Shown: one piece after another, positions 44,451-55,330 of the stretch
How the letters are laid out: the number at the start of each line of letters is the position of its first letter
How positions within the stretch are numbered: the stretch's first letter is position 1
From: Euryodendron excelsum
Lineage: Eukaryota; Streptophyta; Magnoliopsida; Ericales; Pentaphylacaceae
Assembly (NCBI GenBank): GCA_033060915.1
Contig: CM065399.1
Location: forward strand, 19,093,501 to 19,157,500
DNA: 64,000 nt
Reading direction: 5' to 3'
Translations under genes and position numbers: made by a program
The notes under the pieces: model-generated
Database searches by the model: none
What the model was told of the DNA's origin: nothing
The model's input: only the letters and a program-made list of their open reading frames with translations

Positions 44451-46270
44451 TGAAACTTGCGAGCACGGATGATGTCTTGGCTGGCCCAATTATGCAACTT
44501 TTCGCCTGGCAACATTGCTTGAATGGATCCATCTTGGGTTACTCCGATGTTGATCGTCATGACGGGCGCTTCTCCTTGGACTTTTCTCTTCTTATTACTT
44601 AATGCAGGTGTTCCTGTTCCCATGTCTAACTGCTTGAATTGGTCCGAGAGCTCCATGGCAACTTTCTTATCAGTCCTTTTCTTCTGCGCTGCTTCTATTC
44701 TTTCTCTTTTCGTGGGTTCATATCCCAACCCAAAGGTGGGTTCAGCTGACGGTATTTCTACGATTTCTGGTCTTCCTTGTAAACATCTCCCTAAGCCTTT
44801 ACCCGGATGGAAATCATTTTCTTTAAAGTACCGTACTACCATCTGAGAGTTCTTGGAATAATTTGGCTTCACTTGATCTTCCTTCTGCACGACAGTGATA
44901 TATTCAAATGATTGGAAACAAGAGGGCAGTTCTGTGTCCGATGCAATGATGTCAGCTTTGTATACGGCGAGCTCTTTTTCAGCGAAAATAGCGATTAACT
45001 TGGAGCCCACGATGAACTTGACTTTCTGATGAAGACTAGAAGGAACCGCTCTTGCCGAATGAATCCAGGGCCTTCCTAACAGCAAGTTATAGATAGCCAG
45101 AATATGTAAAACTTGAAATTTAATCGTGAAGGTTACTGGTCCTATCTCAACTGGCATTTCAATTTCTCCCATGGCTTCCCTCCGAGATCCATCAAAGGCA
45201 CGGATGACCATACCACTATTTTTCAAATAAGTTTGGTCCATTCCCAGCCTTTCCAGAGTAGAATACGGGCACACGTTCAATGCCGACCCATTATTTATCA
45301 ATACTTTGGCCACCATTCTTCCTCTTGTTCTTACAGCGATATGCAAAGCCCGAGTATGACCTGTTCCATCAGCCGGAATCTCGTCATCAGAGAAAGTGAT
45401 GATGTTTGGGGCCATAATGAGACTGACCATGTCATGTAGATTGTCTGGCGTGAAACTTTCGAGCACATGAGCATCCTTGAGGATCTTTATTAAAGCATTC
45501 CGGTGCACCTCAGAAGTGAGCAGCAAACCCAACATCGAAATATGGGCTGGGGATTTCCTAAGCTGTTCCATGATATCGTAATCGACCTTTCCTAAAGCTT
45601 TGGTGAATTCTGACATCTCCTGATCTGTTGGCTGGTTGGAGCACTCTCCTTCTTTGTCCTTACCCTTCCTTTTTCTTTCCACTTCAACAGAGGTATAAAG
45701 GCGCCCTGACCGAGTCATTCCCCCTACTTCTATTACGGGCTCTCCGATGCCCTTATCAGGTGGGTAATTCCATGGGACGTTATGAAGACTGGGTATTGGT
45801 GTTTGGGTTATGGTGGGAAGAGTTATCCTTGGGTTTACGGGCAAAGGGATTGCTACAACTGAAGGGTTGGTGAGGACGGGTAGAATGGTGGGCACATTTG
45901 GCTTCTTTGGCAAGACTAAAGGCAGTTTAGGTCGTGTGCTTCCTTGGTTGTTGGTTTGAAGTTCAGGTCGAGCCATAGCAATCATGGGTTCAGGTTTGAA
46001 CAACGTATTAAGGATAAGGGGATAAGGGGAAGGGTCTAGTAAGGCTCCTATGGTTAAGTCCATGCCAGGGAGATAAGATTGCGGGGTTAGGACGGAAGGA
46101 TTTTGGTATTCGGGCTCCTTTAAGGCAGGAATTGTCCCTTCTGAGATTGTGGTAAGTGTGTTGCACAGGGGGTTCCCGCTTGCATTCTCGCTTCCCAATG
46201 GTATGTTTTCCTGAAGCTTGTAACTCATGGCCTTCACTATTTTAGAGGAAGTTGGACTAGTATTCATCAC
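44438..46270 (-). CDS. pro: Linker, aspartic protease and G-patch part of the polyprotein
   Basis: 611 residues from ATG 46270. Residues 1-180 are a Pro-rich linker ending in MTRSGRLYT, which follows gag in full Tat/Ogre polyproteins. Residues about 300-430 are the retropepsin-like protease: flap side ALHIAVRTRGR, active site VLINNGSALNV (322-332) and LLGRPW (397-402). Relatives have IDNGS there; N326 replaces the catalytic Asp (AAT for GAT, one G-to-A change), so cleavage activity is probably lost. Residues about 477-520 are a G-patch (PGKGLGRCLQG, FGLGYEP), an RNA-related module typical of this lineage. The start codon lies at GTTATAG|GTGATG, so a spliced leader may decide it. No Gag domain is present. 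Confidence 0.9.
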
Positions 46271-47689
46271 CTATAACAATGACGACAACAGTTACAAATT
46301 AGAGTTTGGTTCTTGGAGAAATCTATGCAATGCATGTCCTAGGGTACCCCCCTTAAAGAGGGAAACTAGTCATGATGTATTGGCTCACTTTTGGAGATAG
46401 GGGGTTTACCCCTGTATGCAAACACTTTACCGTCAGGTGGGAACCTTCAGCCATTCATGCATTCATTCATAAAAATAAAGAAGTACATTAAATTCTAGGT
46501 TTGAGATACAAGAAAATCGAAATACATTTTAATAGGGGGAGGGGGAACATTTTCCTTTGGACTTCCACCTATCTACTTTTACAAAAGGGAAAACCTAAAC
46601 TATTCTTGAGTTTTCGGATTCGCCTTCCTTGGATTTGATGTTGAGGAGGTCGCTGAGAGACCTTGTTGATTGATTGCCCCTTGTCTTCTTGGCAACCCTA
46701 TCTCCGTGAGCATAGAGGGATTGGGGCCCCTCTTATGGGATGAATCGAGATGCATGCAATGAGTCCTTAGGGTTATGCGGGAACCCTTAGGGTTTGGGTA
46801 GGTTTAATGCAAGGGAGAGTGACGTTGGTGTCACTCTCAATGGGTTGATCATATGCATGAGAATGCAGTGACTTGAGTTACTTGGAACTCTTGTCTTGAC
46901 ATGGGATATTGAATGCATGAACATGAATATGCAAAGAGTATAAAGAGAGAAGGTACAGTTGAAGTAAACATGCATGCATGAACAGTTAGACAGGCATTAT
47001 AACAGTATAAATACAAGCATTATAACAGCAGGTATAAATGAAAGTAAGAGCAGTCGCCCTTTCCTCCGTGATTTTGAAAACGGTGCTCGTGTCCTAAATC
47101 CGGCAGAGGTTCGGCTATGCATGGTGTCTATATGAGTATGAGGTTGAGGGTTGACTAATGCGTCCTAAAAAGGCTTGGTCCCCGGATCTTTAAACCTAGG
47201 CCCACTCCCCGAGGTGGTGCCATGATCGGTTGGTGATCCGAGCGGGGGAACCATCAAGAGGCTGTAGGCGAAGAAACTGACACAGCATCTTGCCCACAAC
47301 CAATATACCGTTCCCCCTTTCTAACTAGAAAGGACATATCAGGGTATGCAAGTATGCAGAATGCAAGTGCACATGCAATGTGTGTGTGATTTTTAAAAAT
47401 GGAGGAAAGGGCCCAACAACTCCCATTCATCCTGTACATCACATTCATGCAAAGCAGTTAATAAAATTTAAACATAAAGCGCACCTACAAAACAAAGATA
47501 CAAGTGTCAGTATGTGGATGACAAACATAATACAAGATAATATGGATAAATGCATGCTTTTTTGTTTTTGAAAACAATTTTGAAAATTTAGTTTTTGAAA
47601 ATTTGAAGTGAATAGGATTGAACCAAGTTAATTGAAGACTCTACACGGGTAAAGGGTAAAGAGACATGACTATGGCCTAACCCTCTAAG
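46271..47689 (-). other. Element 2 untranslated leader
   Basis: Clearly homologous to 11080-12569 of element 1, inverted. The hairpin CCTTTCTA/TAGAAAGG is at 47316-47333. The pair GTTCCCCC/GGGGGAAC, the GAGAGTGAC hairpin (about 46815-46840) and the GGGGTAAACCCC block (about 46405) are all kept. The homology runs to TGCATTGCATA at about 46325. Beyond that element 1 goes into gag and element 2 into the protease ORF. Confidence 0.75.
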
Positions 47690-47709
47690 TATCCCCAGCG
47701 GAGTCGCCA
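47690..47709 (-). promoter_or_regulatory. Primer-binding site of element 2
   Basis: TGGCGACTCCGCTGGGGATA on the minus strand, two bases (GC) inside the 5' LTR end. Same site as in elements 0, 1 and 3. Confidence 0.85.
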
Positions 47710-50700
47710 GCTGTCGCGCCCAGATTTTTCGCACTCGAGGAATACTCACACAAGCGGGAAATATGCTGTACTCTCTCGTTAGAACTCACCCTCCTAAAAG
47801 AATGAATGCGACTAGGTTTGAATTGAAAATTGATTTTGAATAAAGGGCTTTTGAAAAAGATTTGGAGTCGCCACCTAACTTGATTAAGGTGAGTTAGGTC
47901 ACCTAAAAACTAAGCATAGTTCGAAGACTACACTTAGGGTTTTGGAAAACGATTTTGAAAATATCACCTCAAGAGAGGGTTTTAAAGAAAACAGGTTGTT
48001 TGGCAACCTTTGAAAAATATTTAGCCCTTTTTGAAAAATAACTCCTTTTTGGTCTTTCGAAAACAGTGATCTAGGTTCGGAGGTTGGTTACGTGTAGGGA
48101 AGACGCACTAAGCTATCACCCTACCCCGCCCTTTCGGTATCTACATGTCAATCTACCCTAGATTCACCTATGAGAGTCTTCAATTAACACGTGTTCAACC
48201 CTATTCACTTTAGAAAAACAATGTTTGAAAACTAATTTAGCATGATGCATGATATGCAAGCAATAGAAAAGAATTGAAAAATAGATTTAGAAAGAAATTG
48301 CTTTGATTTGAAAATAAATTTGAAGAGATGGAATTGAATTTGCAAAAGTTGAAAATTTGGAAATAGGAATTTGAAAATAGAAATTTTGAAATTGGAATTT
48401 TGAAAATAGATTGGAATTTGAGATTTGGAAAGAATTTTGAAAACCACACCCATGAGGGTGGAATTGAAAGTTTGAAAAATATTGTGACCGCACCTATGAA
48501 GGTTGCCTACGTATCCCTTTGGGGGAATCAGGTCAGTCGTAGTTCGGACCGGAGTTCGATTGAAAATAGATTGATTTGAAGAGAGAGAGATTGGATTGGA
48601 AGAAAGAAATTGAATTGAAAATTGGATTTGATTTGAGATTAGAAGAGGAGATTGGAAATTGAAATTGAAAAGATTGGACTTTGATTTGAAAAGATAGATT
48701 TTGGAAAGACTTGGTTTTAGGAAACCTAGACTTAGGAAAGAGAAGAGACTTAGAAAATATTTGACTTGACTTGGAAGGTTTAGGAAATTAGGGAAGATTG
48801 GATTTAGGAAGTGTTTGAATTAGGAAAGGTTCGATTTAGGAAAGTGTCATTTTTGGAAAGTTTGAAATTAGGAAAGGAAAGTTTTAGGTTTAGGAAAGTT
48901 TTGAATTTAGGAAAGTTTCAGGTTTAAGAAAGTTTTCACTTAGGAAAGTGTTGTTTTAGGAAAGTTTCAATTTAGGAAAGTTTCGAAATTAGGAAAATAT
49001 TCAAATTAGGAAAGTTTTGAATTGAGAAAGTTTTGAAAATTGAAAAGTTTTGAATTTACAAATGTTTTGAAAAAGGGAAGTTTCAATTTTGGAAAGTTTT
49101 GAAAACAAAGAAGTTTAGAAAATAAGAAAGTTTCGTTTTAGGAAAGGTTTGAAAAAGGAAAGTTTTTAACTTAAGAAAGTCTTAAATTGAGAAAGTTTTG
49201 AGTTTAGAAAAGTTTTTGATTTGGAAAGATTGGAAGTTTAAGAAAGCTTAGAATTTAGAAAGTTTTTAGGTCTAGAAAGATTTAACTTAAGAAGGTTTCA
49301 AATTTAGAAAGTTTTGAATTTGGAAAGATTTGATATTTAGAAAGTTTAAGATTTAGAAAGTTTTAGAATTTTAGAAAATCTTGAGATTAGAAAAGGTTTG
49401 AGTTTAGGAAGAGTTTGAAAACTTGAATTTGGAAAGGGGGTCGAATTAGGAAAGATGTGGAAGTTGAAAGTTTTAGGAAGCTTATGGTTTAGGAAGGTAG
49501 AAAATTAGGAAAGATTTGAATTAGGAAAGATTTAGCTTTTGAGTTTTAAAATTTAGGAAAGATTTCTATGTTCAAATTTTAGAAACTTACGGTTTAGGAA
49601 AGTGGGAGTTTAGGAAGAATTTGAATTAGGAAAGATTTGGATTTGGAAGGGATTGGATTTTGTTTCTAAAAGAGAAGATTTGATTTTGTTTCCAAGAACG
49701 GAGGATAGGATCTAGTTTCCTAAACGGGGATATTTGATTTGACAAGGATTTAGCGAGGATTTGGAAAAGGAGATTCTAGAAACCCTAGTTTTGAAAGTGT
49801 AGAATTCTAACGTAGAAAAGAGGTTTTGGAAACATGTATAATTTGAATGTGAAAACGAGAGACTTTGGAAACCTAGGTTTGGGGCAAAGTTTGAAAATCA
49901 TATTTTTGGAAAGAAAATTAGGGTTTCCTAATTGTGGGTTCTAGGGCTTGACTTGGGCTTTAAGGAAAGAGTTTTTGGAAACGAAGGTTTTCTAGAAGGG
50001 AATCCTAGGGAGGAGTTTTTGGAAAGTGAATTTGGAAAGAAGGGGTTTTTGGAAAAATATTTTAAAGAGAAAGAGTTTTGGGAAGTGTGTTTTTAGAAAC
50101 GTAGATTTTAGAAGGAAAATCCTAGAAGAGAATTTCTAGAAGGGAGATTTTGGAAAAGAGAATTTTTGGAAAGATTTTTAGGGAGCGTTTTTGGAAAATG
50201 GATTTTAGGGAGAGGATTTTGGAAAGGAGTTGAAAAAGGGAGTTTTGAAAAATAGATTTTAGAAGGGAGTTTTTGAAATCAATTTTGAGGAGGGGAGTTT
50301 TAGGAAAGTATGTTGAAAAAGAGATTTTTAGGAAAAGATTTTTAAAGAGAGAGTTTTTGGAAAGTATGAAAACGTCTCACTTTCCTAAAGCGATTCTAGC
50401 CATAAGAGGGCTAGAACCACTTTAAGAAAGTGGTTTTGAAAACAAAGTTTGAAAATATAGACCAAATGGTCACTTTTAATATGACACTTTCCTAAAGCAA
50501 CCCTAGCCATGGAAAGGCTAGAATCACCCTAGAATTGTGGTTTTGAAAACAAGTTTTTGAAAAAGAGCTTTTGATGTAATTTTGAAAACAAGTTTGAAAA
50601 TGGTTTTGAAAATGAGTTTGAAAATGAATTTTGGAAGATGCAAGACTATGATATGCACAATACAATTTGGGGTCGTGAACATACAAGGCTAAGGCTTCAC

Positions 50701-51263
50701 AACATAATCAAGGGGGCCGGACCCACGTGGTCTTTGGTTAGACTAGAAGAAAGCCCCCGACACGGTGACTCTCCAATAGTCCAATCCTACACATGGACCG
50801 GGAATCCCCTTGTTTCAAGCATGCAAAGAAAGGGCGGGAAAGAGATGGGGGATTAAAATAGAGAAAGCCCACGTGGGTTGGAGAGAGAAGAGAGAGGGGG
50901 GATGTGCAGAAAATTAAAGAGAAAGCCTACCTTATTTCTTGTTTAATTTGCCGCGCTGTCTTCAATCTTCGATCTTCGTCTTGATCTTCTTTTTCAACCT
51001 TCAAGGGTTGTCTTCAAGCTTTGGATGGCAGCTCTTCAAGTCTTCTAAAGATGGTTGAAGGATAGTGTACGAGTGTATGGGAGAGTGTATGCGTGTATAG
51101 GAGGCTAGGGTTTGTGTATAGTGGCTAGGGTTTGGGAAAACCTAGAGAGGCTAGGGTTTTGGAGGTGCTCGAGCTCTGTATATTGAATTGTGTGATTTCT
51201 AGGTTAAGTTTACAGACCCCTTTCACGCTGAACGAGGCTCTGTATTTTTAGAGGGAGGACAAG

Positions 51264-51364
51264 CCTGGCGCCTGTTGTAGTGGCACCAGGGCAAAATTTA
51301 CACTGGCGCCACTAGGAGTGGCGCCAGGCCATTTTTTGGCTTGGCGCCACTGCTAGTGGCGCCA
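51264..51364 (-). promoter_or_regulatory. Three palindromic GGCGCC boxes, 5' LTR of element 2
   Basis: Middle box arms CTGGCGCCACT and AGTGGCGCCAG are perfect over 11 bp. The distal box has 10-bp arms TGGCGCCACT/AGTGGCGCCA. The box nearest the TATA has CCTGGCGCC and a one-base-off partner. Spacing between boxes matches element 1. Confidence 0.65.
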
Positions 51365-52199
51365 GCCATTTAGGAAACAATTAAGGTCGGCAAGCAACGT
51401 ATCTTTGACTAGATTTGGGCACCTGTACTAGTGACTACCATGTAAACTTTAGCTTGGCTTCACTAGGAGTGACTCCGAAAAGTCCGGGAATGATTTGAAG
51501 GAGTCTGGAATGACCCGGAAGGCCGGAAAGGAGTAGGAACACTCAAAATAGTGTCCTGGAGGTATTTGACTTGAAAAACGAAGATAAGGAGAGTCGGAAA
51601 GGTTGACCGGGCCTTCAGGGGCAAAACGGTCAATCAGACTAGGAAACTGCCGGGGCGAACCCGGATTGTCCCGGAAAAAGACTTGGGATTTGGAAACATT
51701 ATTTAGAATGTTCCCAGAGGTTGCCGGTTTGATTCCCAGGGCCGGCGTGGTTGGAAATGGAGACCGGCCCACCAGGGGCAAAACGGTCATTTTGTACCGG
51801 GTTTGCCGGAACTGACTCAGAATGGTCCGGAAAAGGTAAAGGAAAGTTGAAAACACTATAAAAGGTATTCTCGGGACATTACCGGTTTGATACCCAGAGC
51901 CGGTGTGGTCGAAGAAGGAGACCGGCCCTCTGGGGGCAAAACGGTCATTTTGCACCGGGCTGGCCGGAACTAACTCGGAATGGTCCGGAAAGGTAAAGGG
52001 AGGTTGAGAACACTATAAAAAGTATTCTTAGGACATTACCGATTTGATACCCAGAGCCGGTGTGGTTTCCGGGGCGTTCGGATGCCTAGGGGCAAAATGG
52101 TCATCTTGACCGAAAAATCTCGAAAAAGGTCCTAAAGGTAGTCTGGTCATTTTTCACCAAAGTGAGCTAACAAACATGGGTATTGACCTAGGTTTTGAG

Positions 52200-52690
52200 T
52201 GTTTCCGCCACTCGGACGGGGTTGAGTATTTCCGCTACTCTAACGGTTCTGTGAGTATTTCCGCCACTCTAACGGGGTTGAGTATTTGTGAGTATTTCCG
52301 CTACTCTAACGGCTCTGTGAGTATTTCCGCTACTCTAACGGTTCTGTGAGTATTTCCGCTACTCTAACGGTGGTGTGAGTATTTTCGTTACTCTAACGGT
52401 TTTGTGAGTAGTTTTGTTACTCGGACCGTCTCGAGGAATAAACTGTCTCGAGAGAGGGATTGGAAAGCGGTCTTACCGACTCCGAAGAGACGTGCCTGGG
52501 TTTTGAGTGTTTCCGCCACTCTAACGGTGTGAGTGTTTCCGCCACTCTGACGGTTTTGTGAGTGTTTCCGCCACTCTGACGGTTTTGTGAGTGTTTCCGC
52601 CACTCTGACGGTTTTGTGAGTTTTTCCGCTACTCTAACGGTTCTGTGAGTATTTCCGCTACTCTAACGGTTCTGTGAGTAGTTTTGCTAC
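52200..52690 (-). promoter_or_regulatory. Tandem MSA-like (AACGG) array in U3, 5' LTR of element 2
   Basis: Nine AACGG cores in GAGTNNTTCCGC(T/C)ACTC-type units; six fit YCYAACGGYY. Other units read CTCTGACGG, one base off. The array lies about 950-1440 bp upstream of the TATA position. Confidence 0.6.
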
Positions 52691-52933
52691 TCGGACCGTC
52701 TCGAGGAATAAACTGTCTCGAGAGAGGGATTGGAATTGGAATAAGAAAGGACAATGCCCCTAAGGGCATTTTGGTCATTTTGCCTCTATTTGGGCCTGAC
52801 AGGCCCGCAAAGCGATGAAAAGATGGAATTTAGACCTAGGGAATTGGATTCGAGAGGAATATGCCCAAAATGACTTGAAAACAAGTCTGGACGGAGTGTA
52901 AACTGCCGAACGGTCAAAAATGGGGTGCTTACA

Positions 52934-53341
52934 AGGGTGATGATCTTAGGATATCTTCCCTACACATAACTAACCCCCGAACCATAAATTTCTATTTTCG
53001 AAAGACCAAAATGGAGTTATTTTCAAAAAGGGCTTAAATCTTTCTAAAGGTTGCCAAACAACCTATTTTCTTAAAACCCCTCCCTTGAGGGAATTTTTAA
53101 AATCTTTTCCAAAACCCTAAGTTTAATCTTTGGATTAGTACTTAGTTTTAGGTAACCTAACTCACCTTAATCATATTAGGTGGCGACTCCTATTTTTCTA
53201 AGAAGCCCTTACTCAAACCAATTTTAAGATCAAACCTAGTCACATCTTGTCCTCCTAGGAGGATGAGTTCTAGTGATAGAGTTTTGTGTTTTTGTCTCCG
53301 TGCCGAAAGAACCTTGAACGCCAAAAAATCGGGGCGTGACA
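52934..53341 (+). repeat. 5' LTR of element 3, terminal part
   Basis: Resumes after the AGGGT duplication (52934-52938) with the CTTCCCTACACATAAC block and ends with GGGGCGTGACA at 53341. It includes a PBS-like TGGCGACTCC at 53181-53190. Confidence 0.85.
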
Positions 53342-53343
53342 GC

Positions 53344-53362
53344 TGGCGACTTTGCTGGGGAC
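53344..53362 (+). promoter_or_regulatory. Primer-binding site of element 3
   Basis: TGGCGACTTTGCTGGGGAC two bases after the LTR end. One C-to-T difference from the core in elements 1 and 2. Confidence 0.8.
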
Positions 53363-54800
53363 ACTTAGAGGGTTAGGCCATTAACATGTTTCTTCACCCT
53401 TCACTCACCCAGAATCTCCAGTTACTTTGTCCAGTTTTATCCACTTTTCAAATTTTTCTAAGTTTCCAAAGCAAATCTTATTTCCTGAAACAATTTTCAA
53501 ATATGTGTCATCACTTGCATCCGTTGCTCACATGCATACTCATACATTAACCATTCGTTTTACCTTGCATTGAGTTTTTCAAAAAGTTACTAACTCTTTG
53601 CATTTTTTTTTTGGTGGACCTTTGTTCACATTTTATTTCATGTCTTATTTATTGCCATATATATGATGAATGGGTAGGATGTGATGTGTGTTGTTGGGTC
53701 CTTTCCTCCATTTTCAAAAATTCCATACACATTTGGTGCGCTCACTTGCATTTGCATCTTGCATATATTACCTAGTTACTACCCTTCTAGATAGAAGGGG
53801 GAACAGTATATTGATTGTGGGTGGATGTTGTGTCAGTTTCTTAGAGTACGGTCTCTTGATAGTTCCCCCACTCGAACCGCCAACCAAAGATGGAGTTCAC
53901 CCTTTTGGGGGTGGATGCCAGAGGTTTGAAGGTCCAGGAACTGAGCCTTTCTAGGAAGCATTAGTAAACCCCCAACATCATGCTCATGTAGCACCCTATG
54001 CATAGCCGAACCTCTGCCGGATTTAGGACACACACGTCAATTTCAAAACCAAGGAGGAAAGAACGGATGCTTTATTTTCCCTTATACATTCTGATTAATT
54101 CATGCTATTATGCTACTTAATTCTTGTTGTTTTCATGTACATGCATCATAACTGTACATGCATCGAAATTTATGTCGAGACAAGAGTTCCCAAAGTAACT
54201 TAAGTAATTTCATCTTCATGCATCTAATCAACCCCTAGAGAAAGGCCCAATGACCTTCTTGCTTAAATCAAGCCAACCCAAAAGGGTACCACCCTAAGGA
54301 TTCATGACATGCATCAAAATCATCTCAAAAGGAGGGGCCCTAATCCCTCCCTACTCATGGAGATACGGCTGCCAAGAAGACGAAGGGGCAATTCAAATCG
54401 AGGTCTCCTACCAACTTCCTATCAAGAATCTGAAGACTCAAGAGTAGTTTAGGATCCCATGATGTAAATATAGAATAGGCGAAAGTCCCAAGGAAAATGT
54501 TCCCTCTTCCCATTTCAATGTATTTTTGAAAGATTCTATGTACAAGGAGAATTCATTTCAATAAAATTATTATTTACGTCCATTGAATGAATGTGTGAAT
54601 GTATGAATGAACAGGCTCCCACAGGTACAATATTTCATACAGGGGCAACCCCCTATCTCCAAACATGAGCCAAAGCATCATGCTTAGTCTCCCTCTCAAA
54701 GTAAGGGCACCCTTAGTGCATGCATTGTATAAAAATTTTCAATCCAAAGGCACTAACTTCTCCTTTTTATTTTTCTTTTTAATTCCCATTGTCTTCTCCC
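53363..54800 (+). other. Element 3 leader, first copy
   Basis: Homologous to the other leaders. The hairpin CCCTTCTAGATAGAAGGG is at 53782-53799, with GGGGGAAC and GTTCCCCC flanking 53797-53869 and an AACCTCTGCCGG block near 54010. The GGGGCAACCCCCTATCTCC block (54643) is followed by CATGCATTGTATAAA and a pyrimidine-rich run ending CCCACAAAG (about 54808). No coding region follows. Confidence 0.7.
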
Positions 54801-54904
54801 TTGCCCACAAAGGTCAAAGAAAACCAAAGGATAAAGCGAGAATAAAAAGGGGGTCTTCTAAACTACCTATTTATTGTCATTATGCTGCCCATGTATTGAC
54901 TATT

Positions 54905-55330
54905 AAGCTCATGCATTAGTATCCATTCCAAGATAAGAGTTCCAAGAAACTCAAGTTATTGTATTCTCATGCATTCAATCAACTGTAGAGAGAAAGGAGC
55001 AAATCCAATCTCGTGCCAAAAAGAAGCCTACCTAAACCCCTAAGGGTTTCTCCAACCCTAAAGATTCATAGCATGCATAGAACCATATCTTAAGAAAGAC
55101 CCAAATCTCTCTTCGTCCATGGAGGCAGGATTGCCAACACAAAGAAGTATAAACTGGCTTATGCCGAAGAGGTATTGTATTGTACACAGGGGCAAAACCC
55201 ACCTCCAAAATGGACTCAGCATCATACCAAGATCCCCTCAAAGAAGAGACCTCCATAGGACATGCATTGCATAAAATCTTCAACTCCACACGCTAACCGC
55301 ATTTTATTTTTCTTTTTCCAAGTCGAAGAG
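54905..55330 (+). repeat. Duplicated leader segment in element 3
   Basis: A second, diverged copy of about 54170-54750. It repeats AAGAGTTCCAAGAAACTCAAG, GATTCATAGCATGCAT, CAGGGGCAAAACCC and CATGCATTGCATAAAATCTTC in the same order. It ends in another pyrimidine-rich run (TTTTATTTTTCTTTTTCCAAG). Confidence 0.65.

Larger units (their letters stand above)
31386..52933 (-). mobile_element. Element 2: Tat/Ogre-type LTR retrotransposon, pro-pol without gag
   Basis: Complete 21.5 kb element on the minus strand: 5' LTR 47712-52933, PBS, leader, protease-pol region 40822-46270, a reverse-oriented gene (plus strand, 37902-39582), polypurine tract, 3' LTR 31386-36556. No gag: the first ORF begins about 60 bp after the leader end where gag begins in element 1, and it starts in the linker/protease part. 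The LTRs are almost identical over long stretches, so this is the youngest insertion here. Confidence 0.93.
47712..52933 (-). repeat. 5' LTR of element 2 (5.2 kb)
   Basis: Nearly identical to 31386-36556 over most of its length. Differences are concentrated in the U3 repeat array (longer here) and in the core promoter, where TATAAATA has become TAAAAATA (51243-51250). The three palindromic boxes are better preserved here than in the 3' LTR: 51264-51290, 51303-51327 (11-bp arms) and 51342-51364 (10-bp arms). Confidence 0.93.

Noticed and set aside
53688..53954. Small ORF in the element 3 leader as a gene
   Set aside because: It covers the conserved hairpin block, and the frame is not kept in the leaders of elements 0, 1 and 2.
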